A stretch of 38,882 nucleotides of DNA from WSXY01 sp038325105 (GTDB lineage: Bacteria; Actinomycetota; Coriobacteriia; Anaerosomatales; Anaerosomataceae): positions 1 to 38,882 of the forward strand of contig JBBQIR010000014.1 in the NCBI GenBank assembly GCA_038325105.1, read 5' to 3'. The notes under the pieces are model-generated. The model saw only the letters and a list, made by a program, of their open reading frames with translations, was not told where the DNA came from and made no database searches. Positions 1 to 7,703 of this stretch are shown here, one piece after another. The position numbers and the translations under genes were made by a program. Every line of letters begins with the position of its first letter. Position 1 is the first letter of the stretch.

Positions 1-1
1 T

Positions 2-205
2 CACGTGAAGACCGACCTGAGCGTGGCGGACATCGTGGAGCTGTTCAGCGACTACCGCGGAGCGGCATCGAAGGACATCCCGAGCTACACGATCCCCGCT
101 ACCACCGGTACGATCAGCGGCGTATCGTACGTCCTTCCCAAGCCGGACGAGACGAAGGTCCTGCTCGAAGCGATCAAGCGCGGTGAGTTCCCTCCCAAGA
201 AGTAG
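2..205 (+). CDS. LytR-CpsA-Psr (LCP) family protein, C-terminal fragment
   Basis: The reading frame is already open at the left edge and ends at a TAG, so only the last 67 residues are present. The start of the fragment, with a VKTDLSVADIVEL segment, resembles the last part of LCP domains, where an 'n.rTDls..dll' stretch follows the ligase core. LCP proteins transfer undecaprenyl-linked glycopolymers to peptidoglycan on the outer face of the membrane. The rest is a short soluble tail (IPSYTIPATTGTISGVSYVL, then a KPD segment) that ends in lysines. Neither the catalytic arginines nor the membrane anchor lie in the window. It is followed 32 bases later by a cell-wall amidase on the same strand, which fits an envelope role. 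Assignment rests on a short fragment, so it is moderate. Confidence 0.6.
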   Translation, partial: HVKTDLSVADIVELFSDYRGAASKDIPSYTIPATTGTISGVSYVLPKPDETKVLLEAIKRGEFPPKK

Positions 206-237
206 CCGTTGCCGAATGTCTCCCCGAGGAGCCGTAG

Positions 238-1938
238 ATGTCATCGCAGAACACCCTCGAAGCTGTCGTCCACCGCGTGCTCACGGCGGTGCTGCCGATA
301 ACGCTCGCAGCTTTCGTTCTCATCACACCGGGCCCTGCGTTCGCGGGCTCCGTCTTCCTCGACCCCGGACACGGCGGTCGCTATCCCGGCGCCTACTACG
401 GCGGCGTCGAGGAACAGCGGGTCAACCTCCTCATCGCACTCGAGACGCGCAAGGTGCTCGAGGCACGCGGCCACCGCGTCGGGATGAGCCGCACCGGCGA
501 CACAGTCGTCGGAAGCTCCGACATCCAGACTTGGCACTACAGCGAAGGCACGAACGGCTACGGCTTCTACTCAGACGGTAAGACCGGCGCGTACCCAATC
601 CCCTACGACGACCTGCAAGCCCGCTGCAATAAGGCGAACTTCTTCGGCGCGGACATCTTCATCTCGATCCATAACAACGCAGGCGGTACGGCGACCGGTA
701 CCGAGACGTACTACAACGACTGGGGCACCGACGCCGATAAGAAGCTCTCCGCCAGCCTCGCCACGCTGCTCCAGAACGAAGTGACCGCACACGCAGGCAC
801 GAAGTCACGCAAGGTCGACGACGTCGGCTACTACGTGGTGCGCTGGACGAACATGCCCGCAGCGCTCGTTGAAGTCGCGTTCCTCTCGAACTCGAGCGAC
901 CGCGCGAAGCTGCTCACCGCGTCGTTCCGGCACAGCGTCGCGGTCGGCATCGCCGATGCCGTCGACAGGTTCTTCGCATCGAAACCCTTCAAACCGCTCG
1001 AGCCGAGAATCGCCGGCACCACCCGCTACGCGACATCCGCTGCGGCAGCGCTGACAGGTTGGCCGGACGGTGCCGATGCGGTGATTCTCGCCTCGGGCGA
1101 GGACTGGGCCGACGCGCTCTCGGCTTCTCCTCTTTCCACAAGCCTCGATGCTCCGGTTCTCCTGACGCCGCAGGCAAGCCTGACAGCGTCAACGACAGCT
1201 GCAATCAACGCGCTACAGCCGTCCCGTATCATCGTGCTCGGGTCGGAGGCCGCAGTAGCGTCGAGCGTCGCGGAAGCCGCGCGTCAGGCTGCAGGCATCC
1301 CGGCGGAGGCAGTGGAGCGCATCGCAGGTGCGGACAGATACGCGACTGCAGCGCTTGTCGCAGAACGAGTCGGACTCCGGCCCGGCGCCGGTGTGACCAT
1401 CGTAGCCGGAACGGCGTTTCCGGATGCGACGTCGGCGTCCGCGTACTCGGGAATGCTCGGCATGCCCATCCTGCTGACACGGAGCGACTCGATTCCGGCA
1501 CCGACCGCGGCATTCCTCGCCGCGCACTCTGAGGAGATCACACGTGCCGTCGCTGTCGGCGGACCACCGGTCATCTCAACGACGGTCATCGGCACCCTGC
1601 GAACGACCCTCGAGGTCACATGGCTATACGGTCCCGACCGCTATCAGACGAACGTAGCCGTACTCCGCCGATTCTGGCCGACCGGCCGCATGACGCCGGT
1701 CATCGCAACGGCCGTCGACTTCCCGGATGCGCTCACAGCAGGTGCCTTCGCCGCAAGCGACGGGCAACCGGTCGTGCTCTGCGGGAACAAGTACCTGGCA
1801 CCAAAGACCCGCGAATGGGTGATGGTCAACAACGCGCGCATACCCGGATTCACGATGGTCGGAAGCACCGGCGTGCTCTCAAACGTGCTTGAGTGGGAAC
1901 TCGACAAAGCCCGGCGCTACCAGCCGCCCTCGCCCTAG
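238..1938 (+). CDS. Secreted N-acetylmuramoyl-L-alanine amidase with three CWB2 repeats
   Basis: The 566-residue protein cuts the amide bond between N-acetylmuramic acid and L-alanine in peptidoglycan, outside the cell. A signal peptide covers about residues 1-36 (hydrophobic core, then AFA before G). An Amidase_3 zinc domain follows at about 38-245. The expected zinc and catalytic residues are in place: H45 in DPGHGG, E59 in VEEQRVNL, H145 in SIHNNA and E212 in LVEVAFLSN. The C-terminal half is three cell-wall-binding type 2 repeats starting near residues 257 (RIAGTTRYAT), 359 (ERIAGADRYAT) and 460 (WLYGPDRYQT). In clostridia such repeats bind anionic wall polymers. A GAGGAG ribosome binding site at 226-231 supports this ATG. 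The stop codon overlaps the stop of the convergent ychF gene. Confidence 0.93.
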   Translation: MSSQNTLEAVVHRVLTAVLPITLAAFVLITPGPAFAGSVFLDPGHGGRYPGAYYGGVEEQRVNLLIALETRKVLEARGHRVGMSRTGDTVVGSSDIQTWHYSEGTNGYGFYSDGKTGAYPIPYDDLQARCNKANFFGADIFISIHNNAGGTATGTETYYNDWGTDADKKLSASLATLLQNEVTAHAGTKSRKVDDVGYYVVRWTNMPAALVEVAFLSNSSDRAKLLTASFRHSVAVGIADAVDRFFASKPFKPLEPRIAGTTRYATSAAAALTGWPDGADAVILASGEDWADALSASPLSTSLDAPVLLTPQASLTASTTAAINALQPSRIIVLGSEAAVASSVAEAARQAAGIPAEAVERIAGADRYATAALVAERVGLRPGAGVTIVAGTAFPDATSASAYSGMLGMPILLTRSDSIPAPTAAFLAAHSEEITRAVAVGGPPVISTTVIGTLRTTLEVTWLYGPDRYQTNVAVLRRFWPTGRMTPVIATAVDFPDALTAGAFAASDGQPVVLCGNKYLAPKTREWVMVNNARIPGFTMVGSTGVLSNVLEWELDKARRYQPPSP

Positions 1939-2999
1939 ACGTTGAACCTGAAGTGCATGACATCGCCGTCGGCGACGGTGTACTCCTTGCCTTCGATCCG
2001 CAGCTTGCCCGCAGCCTTCACGGCCGCCTCGGTTTTGAGCGCGTCGTAGTCGGCGTACGAGATCACCTCGGCCTTGATGAAGCCGCGCTCGAAGTCCGAG
2101 TGGATCACACCGGCGGCCTCCGGCGCCTTCGCGCCGACGCGCACCGTCCACGCGCGCACCTCCTGCGGACCCGCGGTGAAGTAGCTCTGCAGGCCGAGCA
2201 GCTGGTACGCCTCTCGGATGAGCGTGTTGAGGCCCGGCTCGTCGAGGCCTTCCATCTCGAGGTACTCGGCGAGTTCCGCGGCATCGAGGTCGGCCATCTC
2301 GGACTCGATCTTGGCGCAGATCGGGATCGGCTTCTGGCCGTCGATCATCGGCAGGTCGGCGTGCACGGCCGATTCGTCCACGTTCGCGACGTAGAGCATC
2401 GGCTTCATGGTGAGCAGGTGCAAATCGCGCAGGAGGAGCTTCTCCTCGGGCGTCATCGGCATCGTGCTCGCGCGGTGACCCTCGTTCATCCACGCCTGCA
2501 CGCGCCGCGCGACCGCGACCTTCGGCTCGACAGCCTTGTCACGCTTCGCTTCCTTCTCGAGGCGTTGCAGCGACCGCTCCATCGTGCCGAGGTCCGCCAG
2601 CACGAGTTCCGTGCGGATCGTTTCGACGTCCGAGAGCGGGTCGACTCGGCCATCCACGTGGATGACGTTCGGGTCCGAGAAGTACCGCACGACTTCGACG
2701 ATCGCGTCGGTCTCCCGGATGTTCGCGAGGAACTGGTTGCCGAGACCCTCGCCCTCGCTCGCGCCCTTCACGAGGCCCGCGATGTCGACGAACTCGACCA
2801 CGGCGGGCACGATCTTGAGCGGTGTCACGAGCTCGGCCAGGCGGTCGAGCCGCGCGTCGGGGACCGGCACCACGCCAACGTTCGGCTCGATCGTGGCGAA
2901 CGGGTAGTTGGAGGCGTCGACTTGCTTGCGCGTGAGCGCCGTGAAGAGCGTTGACTTGCCGACGTTCGGCAGACCGACGATACCGATTGAGAGTGCCAC
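1935..2999 (-). CDS. ychF: Redox-regulated ribosome-associated ATPase/GTPase YchF (OLA1 family)
   Basis: A 354-residue Obg-like P-loop protein that binds ribosomes and hydrolyses ATP more readily than GTP in characterised members. The order is classic: P-loop GLPNVGKST at residues 9-17, Walker B/G3 FVDIAGL near 70-76, a coiled-coil insert (ERSLQRLEKEAKRD), an NVDES motif in the G4 position, and a C-terminal TGS-like domain with GVIHSDFERGFIKAEVI. The start used is the GTG at 2999, because the family begins 'alsiGIVGLPNVGKST' there and an AAGGAG site lies eight bases upstream. A longer frame to 3191 would run through the divergent exporter gene and has no homology. The gene converges on the amidase gene with a four-base overlap. 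Confidence 0.97.
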   Translation of the reverse strand: MALSIGIVGLPNVGKSTLFTALTRKQVDASNYPFATIEPNVGVVPVPDARLDRLAELVTPLKIVPAVVEFVDIAGLVKGASEGEGLGNQFLANIRETDAIVEVVRYFSDPNVIHVDGRVDPLSDVETIRTELVLADLGTMERSLQRLEKEAKRDKAVEPKVAVARRVQAWMNEGHRASTMPMTPEEKLLLRDLHLLTMKPMLYVANVDESAVHADLPMIDGQKPIPICAKIESEMADLDAAELAEYLEMEGLDEPGLNTLIREAYQLLGLQSYFTAGPQEVRAWTVRVGAKAPEAAGVIHSDFERGFIKAEVISYADYDALKTEAAVKAAGKLRIEGKEYTVADGDVMHFRFNV

Positions 3000-3023
3000 G
3001 CGAGGTGCTCCTTCCGGGGCTTC

Positions 3024-3058
3024 GGGGCCGCATTCCGGCCCCAGGCTTGGAGTATAGT
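3024..3058. promoter_or_regulatory. ychF leader hairpin and divergent -10-like elements
   Basis: The 88-base gap between divergent ychF and the exporter gene holds a GC hairpin (ggggccg at 3024-3030 pairs with cggcccc at 3036-3042, loop cattc). Next to it lie two overlapping -10-like hexamers: TATACT on the minus strand (3051-3056) and TATAGT on the plus strand (3053-3058). Neither has a good -35. If the minus-strand hexamer is used, the hairpin would sit at the very 5' end of the ychF transcript. This is a plausible promoter region, not a proven one. Confidence 0.35.
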
Positions 3059-3087
3059 ACCACCCAACCGGACGAGGGAGACGATAC

Positions 3088-3738
3088 GTGAGCACCGCGG
3101 TGCGGGAGGCCCTGTCACTTGGGGCTGCAGCCTTCCTCGTGGGCCTCTCCGGCGCGATGGCGCCCGGACCATACCTCACCGTCACAATCACGCGAACGCT
3201 CCGTCAGGGGCGTCTCTCGGCCCTGCTGATGCTCGTCGGCCACGCGGCGCTCGAGGGAGCGCTCCTCATCGGCTTCGCATTCGGCCTCCAACGCTTCCTC
3301 ACACGACCCACAGTCGCGCCCGTTCTCGCCGTACTCGGCGGCGCTGTCTTGCTGTGGATGGGCTGGGGGCTGCTCCGCGGCGCATACACGGGGAGCATCA
3401 AGCTCCAGACCGATGCCGACGAGGGCGCCCCGCTCCCCCGCTTCGGTCCGGTGCTGCACGGAGCAGTCATGAGCATCTCGAGTCCCTACTGGACGCTCTG
3501 GTGGGCGACGATCGGCGTAAAGCTCGCAGCCGACGGGCTCGCAATCGGGCCGCTTGGCGTGGCGGCGTTCTTCATCGGGCACGAACTCGCGGACCTCGTG
3601 TGGTACAGCGCGGTCATCGGCGCCGTCTCGGCGGGCAAGCGTCTGCTCTCGGATCGCCTCTACCGACTCATCATCGGCGCGTGTGCGCTCTTCTTGCTCT
3701 ACCTCGGCGCTCGCTTCGCTTTGGAGCCACTCCTGTAG
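3088..3738 (+). CDS. LysE/RhtB-family membrane exporter
   Basis: A 216-residue integral membrane protein with about six hydrophobic segments, the usual size for LysE-type exporters of amino acids or similar small molecules. The N-terminal segment with GLSGAMAPGPYLTVT matches the family's first helix and its conserved 'PGP' turn. The next segments contain HAALEGALLIGFAFGL and GGAVLLWMGWGLLRGA. A later SISSPYWTLWW stretch fits the conserved 'nP.....w' region in the second half. The GTG start is chosen because a GAGGGAG site lies at 3074-3080 and the family starts here. Substrate cannot be told from sequence. It stands alone between ychF, which diverges, and a terminator shared with groL. Confidence 0.88.
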   Translation: MSTAVREALSLGAAAFLVGLSGAMAPGPYLTVTITRTLRQGRLSALLMLVGHAALEGALLIGFAFGLQRFLTRPTVAPVLAVLGGAVLLWMGWGLLRGAYTGSIKLQTDADEGAPLPRFGPVLHGAVMSISSPYWTLWWATIGVKLAADGLAIGPLGVAAFFIGHELADLVWYSAVIGAVSAGKRLLSDRLYRLIIGACALFLLYLGARFALEPLL

Positions 3739-3759
3739 CAGTCCCTCACCCGAGACAAG

Positions 3760-3794
3760 GAGAGGCCCCGAACGGAATCCGCCCGGGGCCTCTC
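3760..3794. terminator. Bidirectional intrinsic terminator between exporter gene and groL
   Basis: A perfect 10-base inverted repeat, gagaggcccc at 3760-3769 and ggggcctctc at 3785-3794, with a 15-base loop. It lies in the 79-base gap between two convergent stop codons, so it can end both transcripts. There is no long T-run on either side, as is common in high-GC genomes. Confidence 0.8.
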
Positions 3795-3817
3795 GATTCA
3801 GTGCCGATCGGTCGAAC

Positions 3818-5443
3818 CTAGTACATTCCGCCGCCCATACCGGCCATTGCAGCCGCTGCAGCTCCGCTGTCCTTCTCGGGAACGTCGGCAACAGTGGTCT
3901 CGGTGATGAGGATGAGCGCCGCGATCGAGGCAGCGTTCTGAAGCGCCGTGCGGGTGACCTTGACCGGGTCGATGACGCCCATCTTGACGAGGTCACCGTA
4001 CTCGCCGGTTGCGGCGTTGAGGCCCTGGCCGACGGGAAGGCTGCGAACCTTCTCGACGACGACGGAACCCTCAAAGCCTGCGTTGTCCGCGATACACTTC
4101 AGCGGAGCGTCGAGCGCCTTGCGGATGATCTTCACGCCGATCGCCTCGTCCTCGGCAAGCTTGAGCTTGTCGAGCGCGATGCAGGCGTTCACGAGTGCTA
4201 CGCCGCCGCCAGCGACGATGCCCTCTTCGACAGCCGCGCGGGTCGCCTGAAGGGCGTCCTCGATGCGGTGCTTCTTCTCCTTGAGCTCGGTCTCGGTCGC
4301 CGCGCCCACCTTGATGACGGCGACGCCGCCGGAGAGCTTGGCCAGACGCTCCTGGAGCTTCTCTTTGTCGAAGTCGGAGTCGGAGTTCTCGATCTCGTTC
4401 TTGAGCTGGTTGATGCGGGCCTTGATGCCGTCCTCGGAGCCACGGCCACCGATGATGGTCGTGTCGTCCTTGGTGATCTTGACCTTTTCGGCACGACCGA
4501 GCATCTCGAGCGTGGCGGACTCGAGCTTGTAGCCGAGATCCTCGCTCACGACGGTACCGCCGGTGACGATGGCGATGTCCTCGAGCATGCGCTTGCGGCG
4601 GTCACCGAAGCCCGGCGCCTTCACGGCGACGGAGGTGAATGTGCCACGGAGCTTGTTCACAAGCAGGGTCGCGAGCGCTTCGCCCTCGACATCCTCGGCG
4701 ATCATGAGGAGCGGACGACCGGCCTGCATGACCTTCTCGAGCACGGGCAGCAGATCCTGAATGTTGCCGATCTTGCTGTTCGCGATGAGGATGAACGGGT
4801 CTTCCAGCACGGCTTCCATGCGATCGGGATCGGTCACCATGTACGGCGACACGTAGCCCTTGTCGAACTGCATGCCCTCGACGGTGTCGATGTCGATGCC
4901 GAACGTCTGCGACTCCTCGACGGTGATGACGCCGTCTTTGCCCACGACTTCCATCGCCTCGGCGATCTTGTTGCCGATGGCATCGTCACCAGCGGAGATG
5001 GAACCGACGTGCGCGATCTCCTCTTTGTCCTCGATCTCCTTGGCGTTGCCCTTGATCTCGGCGACGACGGCCTCGACAGCCTTCTCGATGCCGCGCTTGA
5101 TCGCGAGCGGGTTCGCGCCGGCGGCCACGTTGCGCAGACCCTCGCGCACGATGACCTGAGCGAGCAGCGTCGCGGTGGTGGTGCCGTCACCCGCGACGTC
5201 GTTGGTCTTGGTCGCGACTTCCTTGACGAGCTGCGCGCCCATGTTCTCGATCGGATCCGAGAGCTCGATCTCCTTGGCGATGGTCACACCGTCGTTGGTG
5301 ATCGTGGGAGCGCCGAACTTCTTCTCGAGGACGACATAGCGTCCCCTGGGCCCAAGCGTCACCTTGACGGCGTCTGCGAGCTTGTTGACGCCAGCCTCAA
5401 GGCCGCGCCGTGCCTCTTCGTCGAACTTGATGTCCTTGGCCAT
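3818..5443 (-). CDS. groL: Chaperonin GroEL (60 kDa)
   Basis: This 541-residue protein forms the double-ring chamber that folds proteins with ATP and the GroES lid. It starts MAKDIKFDEEARRGLEAG, carries the nucleotide-binding stretch VAGDGTTT at residues 83-90, and ends in the flexible GGM-type tail (MAGMGGGMY). Length and motifs are standard, with no truncation. It follows groS by 61 bases on the same strand, so the pair should be one transcript from the CIRCE-controlled promoter upstream of groS. A shared hairpin terminator lies just past its stop. Confidence 0.99.
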   Translation of the reverse strand: MAKDIKFDEEARRGLEAGVNKLADAVKVTLGPRGRYVVLEKKFGAPTITNDGVTIAKEIELSDPIENMGAQLVKEVATKTNDVAGDGTTTATLLAQVIVREGLRNVAAGANPLAIKRGIEKAVEAVVAEIKGNAKEIEDKEEIAHVGSISAGDDAIGNKIAEAMEVVGKDGVITVEESQTFGIDIDTVEGMQFDKGYVSPYMVTDPDRMEAVLEDPFILIANSKIGNIQDLLPVLEKVMQAGRPLLMIAEDVEGEALATLLVNKLRGTFTSVAVKAPGFGDRRKRMLEDIAIVTGGTVVSEDLGYKLESATLEMLGRAEKVKITKDDTTIIGGRGSEDGIKARINQLKNEIENSDSDFDKEKLQERLAKLSGGVAVIKVGAATETELKEKKHRIEDALQATRAAVEEGIVAGGGVALVNACIALDKLKLAEDEAIGVKIIRKALDAPLKCIADNAGFEGSVVVEKVRSLPVGQGLNAATGEYGDLVKMGVIDPVKVTRTALQNAASIAALILITETTVADVPEKDSGAAAAAMAGMGGGMY

Positions 5444-5504
5444 ACTGGTGGTGTCCCTCCTTCAGTCTCTACGAACGTGCGGGATGAGCCGCAGTTGATG
5501 TCAC

Positions 5505-5795
5505 TTACAGGGAGATTGCGAGGACGTCGCTCTGCGACATGATGAAGAACTCCTCGCCGTCCACCTTGATCGATGTCTTGCCCCACTCTTTGTAGATGAC
5601 GATGTCACCTACGGCGACGTCCATGGGAATACGCTTCTCGCCCTCGTCGTCCCAGCGACCTGCTCCGGCGGCGACGACCTCGCCCTTCTGGGGCTTTTCC
5701 TTCGCCGTGTCCGGGATGACCAGACCTGACTTGGTCTGCTCTTCGGCTTTGGCGGGCTTGACGACGATATTGTCGCCTAGCGGCTTGAGATTCAT
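5505..5795 (-). CDS. groS: Co-chaperonin GroES (10 kDa)
   Basis: The 96-residue heptameric lid of the GroEL chamber. It begins MNLKPLGDNIVVKPAKAEE, has the mobile loop region around EEQTKSGLVIPDTAKEKPQ (about residues 18-36), and the closing KEWGKTSIKVDGEEF strand near the end. Length is typical. A GGAGGG site precedes the ATG. It is the first gene of groS-groL, with a 95-base leader that begins with a CIRCE operator, so it should be repressed by HrcA and induced when GroEL is titrated by unfolded protein. hrcA is not in the window. Confidence 0.99.
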   Translation of the reverse strand: MNLKPLGDNIVVKPAKAEEQTKSGLVIPDTAKEKPQKGEVVAAGAGRWDDEGEKRIPMDVAVGDIVIYKEWGKTSIKVDGEEFFIMSQSDVLAISL

Positions 5796-5890
5796 GCTCT
5801 ACCCTCCTGTTTCTCGTTCCACACGGGTTTCCCCGGCACGGTGCCTTAACGGCCCCAACACTAGGGGTTGTACCCATTCTCCGACAGAGT

Positions 5891-5917
5891 TTGGCACTCT
5901 CGACGTCCGAGTGCTAA
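5891..5917 (-). promoter_or_regulatory. CIRCE operator (HrcA binding site)
   Basis: Left arm TTGGCACTC (5891-5899), nine-base spacer, right arm GAGTGCTAA (5909-5917). The CIRCE consensus is TTAGCACTC-N9-GAGTGCTAA, so there is one mismatch in eighteen arm positions. It lies directly downstream of the predicted groS -10 box and 96 bases before the ATG, the usual place for HrcA repression. Confidence 0.95.
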
Positions 5918-5926
5918 CAGAATCGA

Positions 5927-5955
5927 ATTCTAATGATGTCGGCGGATACAAGCAA
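5927..5955 (-). promoter_or_regulatory. groS-groL promoter
   Basis: On the minus strand, -35 TTGCTT (5950-5955), a 17-base spacer, and -10 TAGAAT (5927-5932, five of six consensus bases). The expected transcription start near 5920 places the CIRCE operator at the very start of the transcript. Confidence 0.7.
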
Positions 5956-6002
5956 GGGGCAGTCATGAGAAATCTGATGCGACCACACTCAAGTACACGC
6001 AA

Positions 6003-6030
6003 ACAGGGCCCGGCGAAAGCCGGACCCTGT
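6003..6030 (-). terminator. Intrinsic terminator of the PPC-CWB2 gene
   Basis: An inverted repeat with left arm acagggcccggc (6003-6014), tetraloop gaaa and right arm gccggaccctgt (6019-6030). One C-A mismatch breaks the 12-base stem. It lies 22 bases past the stop of the minus-strand gene, and the minus strand continues with TTTG, a short U-tract. Confidence 0.65.
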
Positions 6031-6052
6031 TGTGATGCGAATCGAGGAATCG

Positions 6053-7612
6053 CTAGTCAGCCGGGGGGAATGGCCTGCCGAACGCATTCCAGGCGTCCAA
6101 CGTGGCGGTCGACACAACGCTCGGTCCGCCGAGAAGGTACGAGACCTGCGAGAACGGCTTGAACTGCTCCACGTAATCCTCAACTTCGATGGCAAGATCG
6201 GTGTTGTACGTCAGCAGAAGCGGATAACCCGTCCACCAGGAGATCGGTCCGCCGGCGAGGCCGTCCGGGAAGTTCTGTCCCGAGACAAGCGTCATACCGC
6301 TGCCGTTCATGCCCGCCTGGTCGATGCCCCACTCAGCAAGCATGAGTGAGGTCTCGTACCGGTTAGCGCCACCGATTCTCTCGACATTGGCTGCGCCCAG
6401 GAGTGCAACGTAGTCCGCGTACGTTGTCGCGTCGATGACAGCCTCGGACCCGACGACAACGATTCTCGCGACGCCCAGATCTGCGAGTGCGGCGGTCGTC
6501 GAGGCGGGCATCGAGGACTTGGCGGTCAGAAGCATGACGCCCCCGGCGCTGGCGGCGACAGGTGCCGCGGCGAGTGCGTCGGCCCACGCGGCGCCATTCA
6601 CCAGGAACGCCGTTCCACCGGCACCGCTGACCTCGGCTGCCTTCGCCATCGCCATTGCTGCGGTTGCGTACCGATTCGGTCCGCCGATTCTCACGACTCT
6701 GCCTACGTACGGGTTCGATTCGATCTGGTTGATAACTGCGTCGCTGACGACAACGTCACTTCCCAAGACGAAGACGGTACCGCCTTCGCTCGGCGCGTCT
6801 GCGGCGATGCCTATGCCACCCCGATAGAAGTATCCGCGGAAGAGGCGCGTGATCTCCTCATCGGTCACAACGGGAAGCGCTCCGGGAGCGGTCAGGAGCA
6901 GCGGCCCTTCGCAGAACGACGCGAGCGTGCTGCCCACGAGCCCGTCAGCGAACGAGAGACCGCTCGCAACGACCGCGTACGCGGGATTCGGGCTGGCCAT
7001 GACGTCGAGATTGGCGTTGTCAGCACTGCTGAACATCAGTTTCGAGACTTCGACTGCTGTCGCGTAGCGATCCACACCGGAAAGCCGTCGACCGATTCCC
7101 CTGCCCCAGTAGAGCCAGTACGACCCTGAGCTGTCGCCATCATCGGGCATGACCCGCACATAATAGTTGCCGGCATTCAGAACGCACTCGACACCGGCGT
7201 CGACTGTCGGGAATGACTTGTCGTCGTTCCCGGCAACCACTGTGCCGGCGATATCGTAGATGGTGATCTCGGGGTCATGGTTCTGCCCGAGCGCGAAGTC
7301 GTTCATCGTCTCCACGTATACGGGTGTACCGGTGGCGGTCACGGAGAAGGTGAACCAGTCCTGGTCGGGCGCTCCAACCGGTACGTGCCACGTGTGGTAG
7401 CTGACCGACGGCAGTAGCTTCGCAGTTGCGGAGCTATCGTCGCTCTCATACGCATCGGGCGGCCACACTGCGGTCGTTTTGATCGCGGCACCGGTGCCCT
7501 CTGGTGCGGCCATGGATGTACCGGTCAGACCTACGGCACCGACGGGTGTCATAGCAACCACCAACGCAAGAACCGTCAGCAGCGCGATCTTGGTACGCTG
7601 GGCATTACTCAT
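6053..7612 (-). CDS. Secreted PPC-like domain protein with three CWB2 repeats
   Basis: A 519-residue exported protein, probably held on the cell wall. The N-terminus is a signal peptide (hydrophobic core at residues 8-27). A beta-sandwich like the bacterial pre-peptidase C-terminal (PPC) domain spans about 52-170: it opens PDAYESDDS, then DQDWFTFSV, DPEITIYD and NYYVRVMP. Three CWB2 repeats follow, starting near 175 (RRLSGVDRYATA), 306 (VVRIGGPNRYATA) and 410 (VERIGGANRYETS), and run to the C-terminus. No catalytic domain is visible, so its role may be adhesive or structural. It carries the same wall anchor as the amidase near the left edge. The promoter was not identified in the 91-base gap upstream. 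A hairpin terminator follows. Confidence 0.85.
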   Translation of the reverse strand: MSNAQRTKIALLTVLALVVAMTPVGAVGLTGTSMAAPEGTGAAIKTTAVWPPDAYESDDSSATAKLLPSVSYHTWHVPVGAPDQDWFTFSVTATGTPVYVETMNDFALGQNHDPEITIYDIAGTVVAGNDDKSFPTVDAGVECVLNAGNYYVRVMPDDGDSSGSYWLYWGRGIGRRLSGVDRYATAVEVSKLMFSSADNANLDVMASPNPAYAVVASGLSFADGLVGSTLASFCEGPLLLTAPGALPVVTDEEITRLFRGYFYRGGIGIAADAPSEGGTVFVLGSDVVVSDAVINQIESNPYVGRVVRIGGPNRYATAAMAMAKAAEVSGAGGTAFLVNGAAWADALAAAPVAASAGGVMLLTAKSSMPASTTAALADLGVARIVVVGSEAVIDATTYADYVALLGAANVERIGGANRYETSLMLAEWGIDQAGMNGSGMTLVSGQNFPDGLAGGPISWWTGYPLLLTYNTDLAIEVEDYVEQFKPFSQVSYLLGGPSVVSTATLDAWNAFGRPFPPAD

Positions 7613-7703
7613 GCGTCACTCCCCATCCCTCACGAGCGGCGCCGGTTGCGCGGCACCACGTTGCATCCCGATCAGTATGCTTGATTCTCGGCATTTCGTC
7701 CCT

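Noticed and set aside
3000..3191. Longer N-terminus of ychF starting at 3191
   Set aside because: It would overlap the divergent exporter gene by 100 bases and has no similarity to the YchF N-terminus; the GTG at 2999 has a good ribosome binding site.
3554..5542. A 662-residue plus-strand open frame
   Set aside because: It lies antisense to groL and groS, which are certain. Its sequence is rich in D, L, V, R and H and resembles no family; long antisense frames are expected in high-GC genes.
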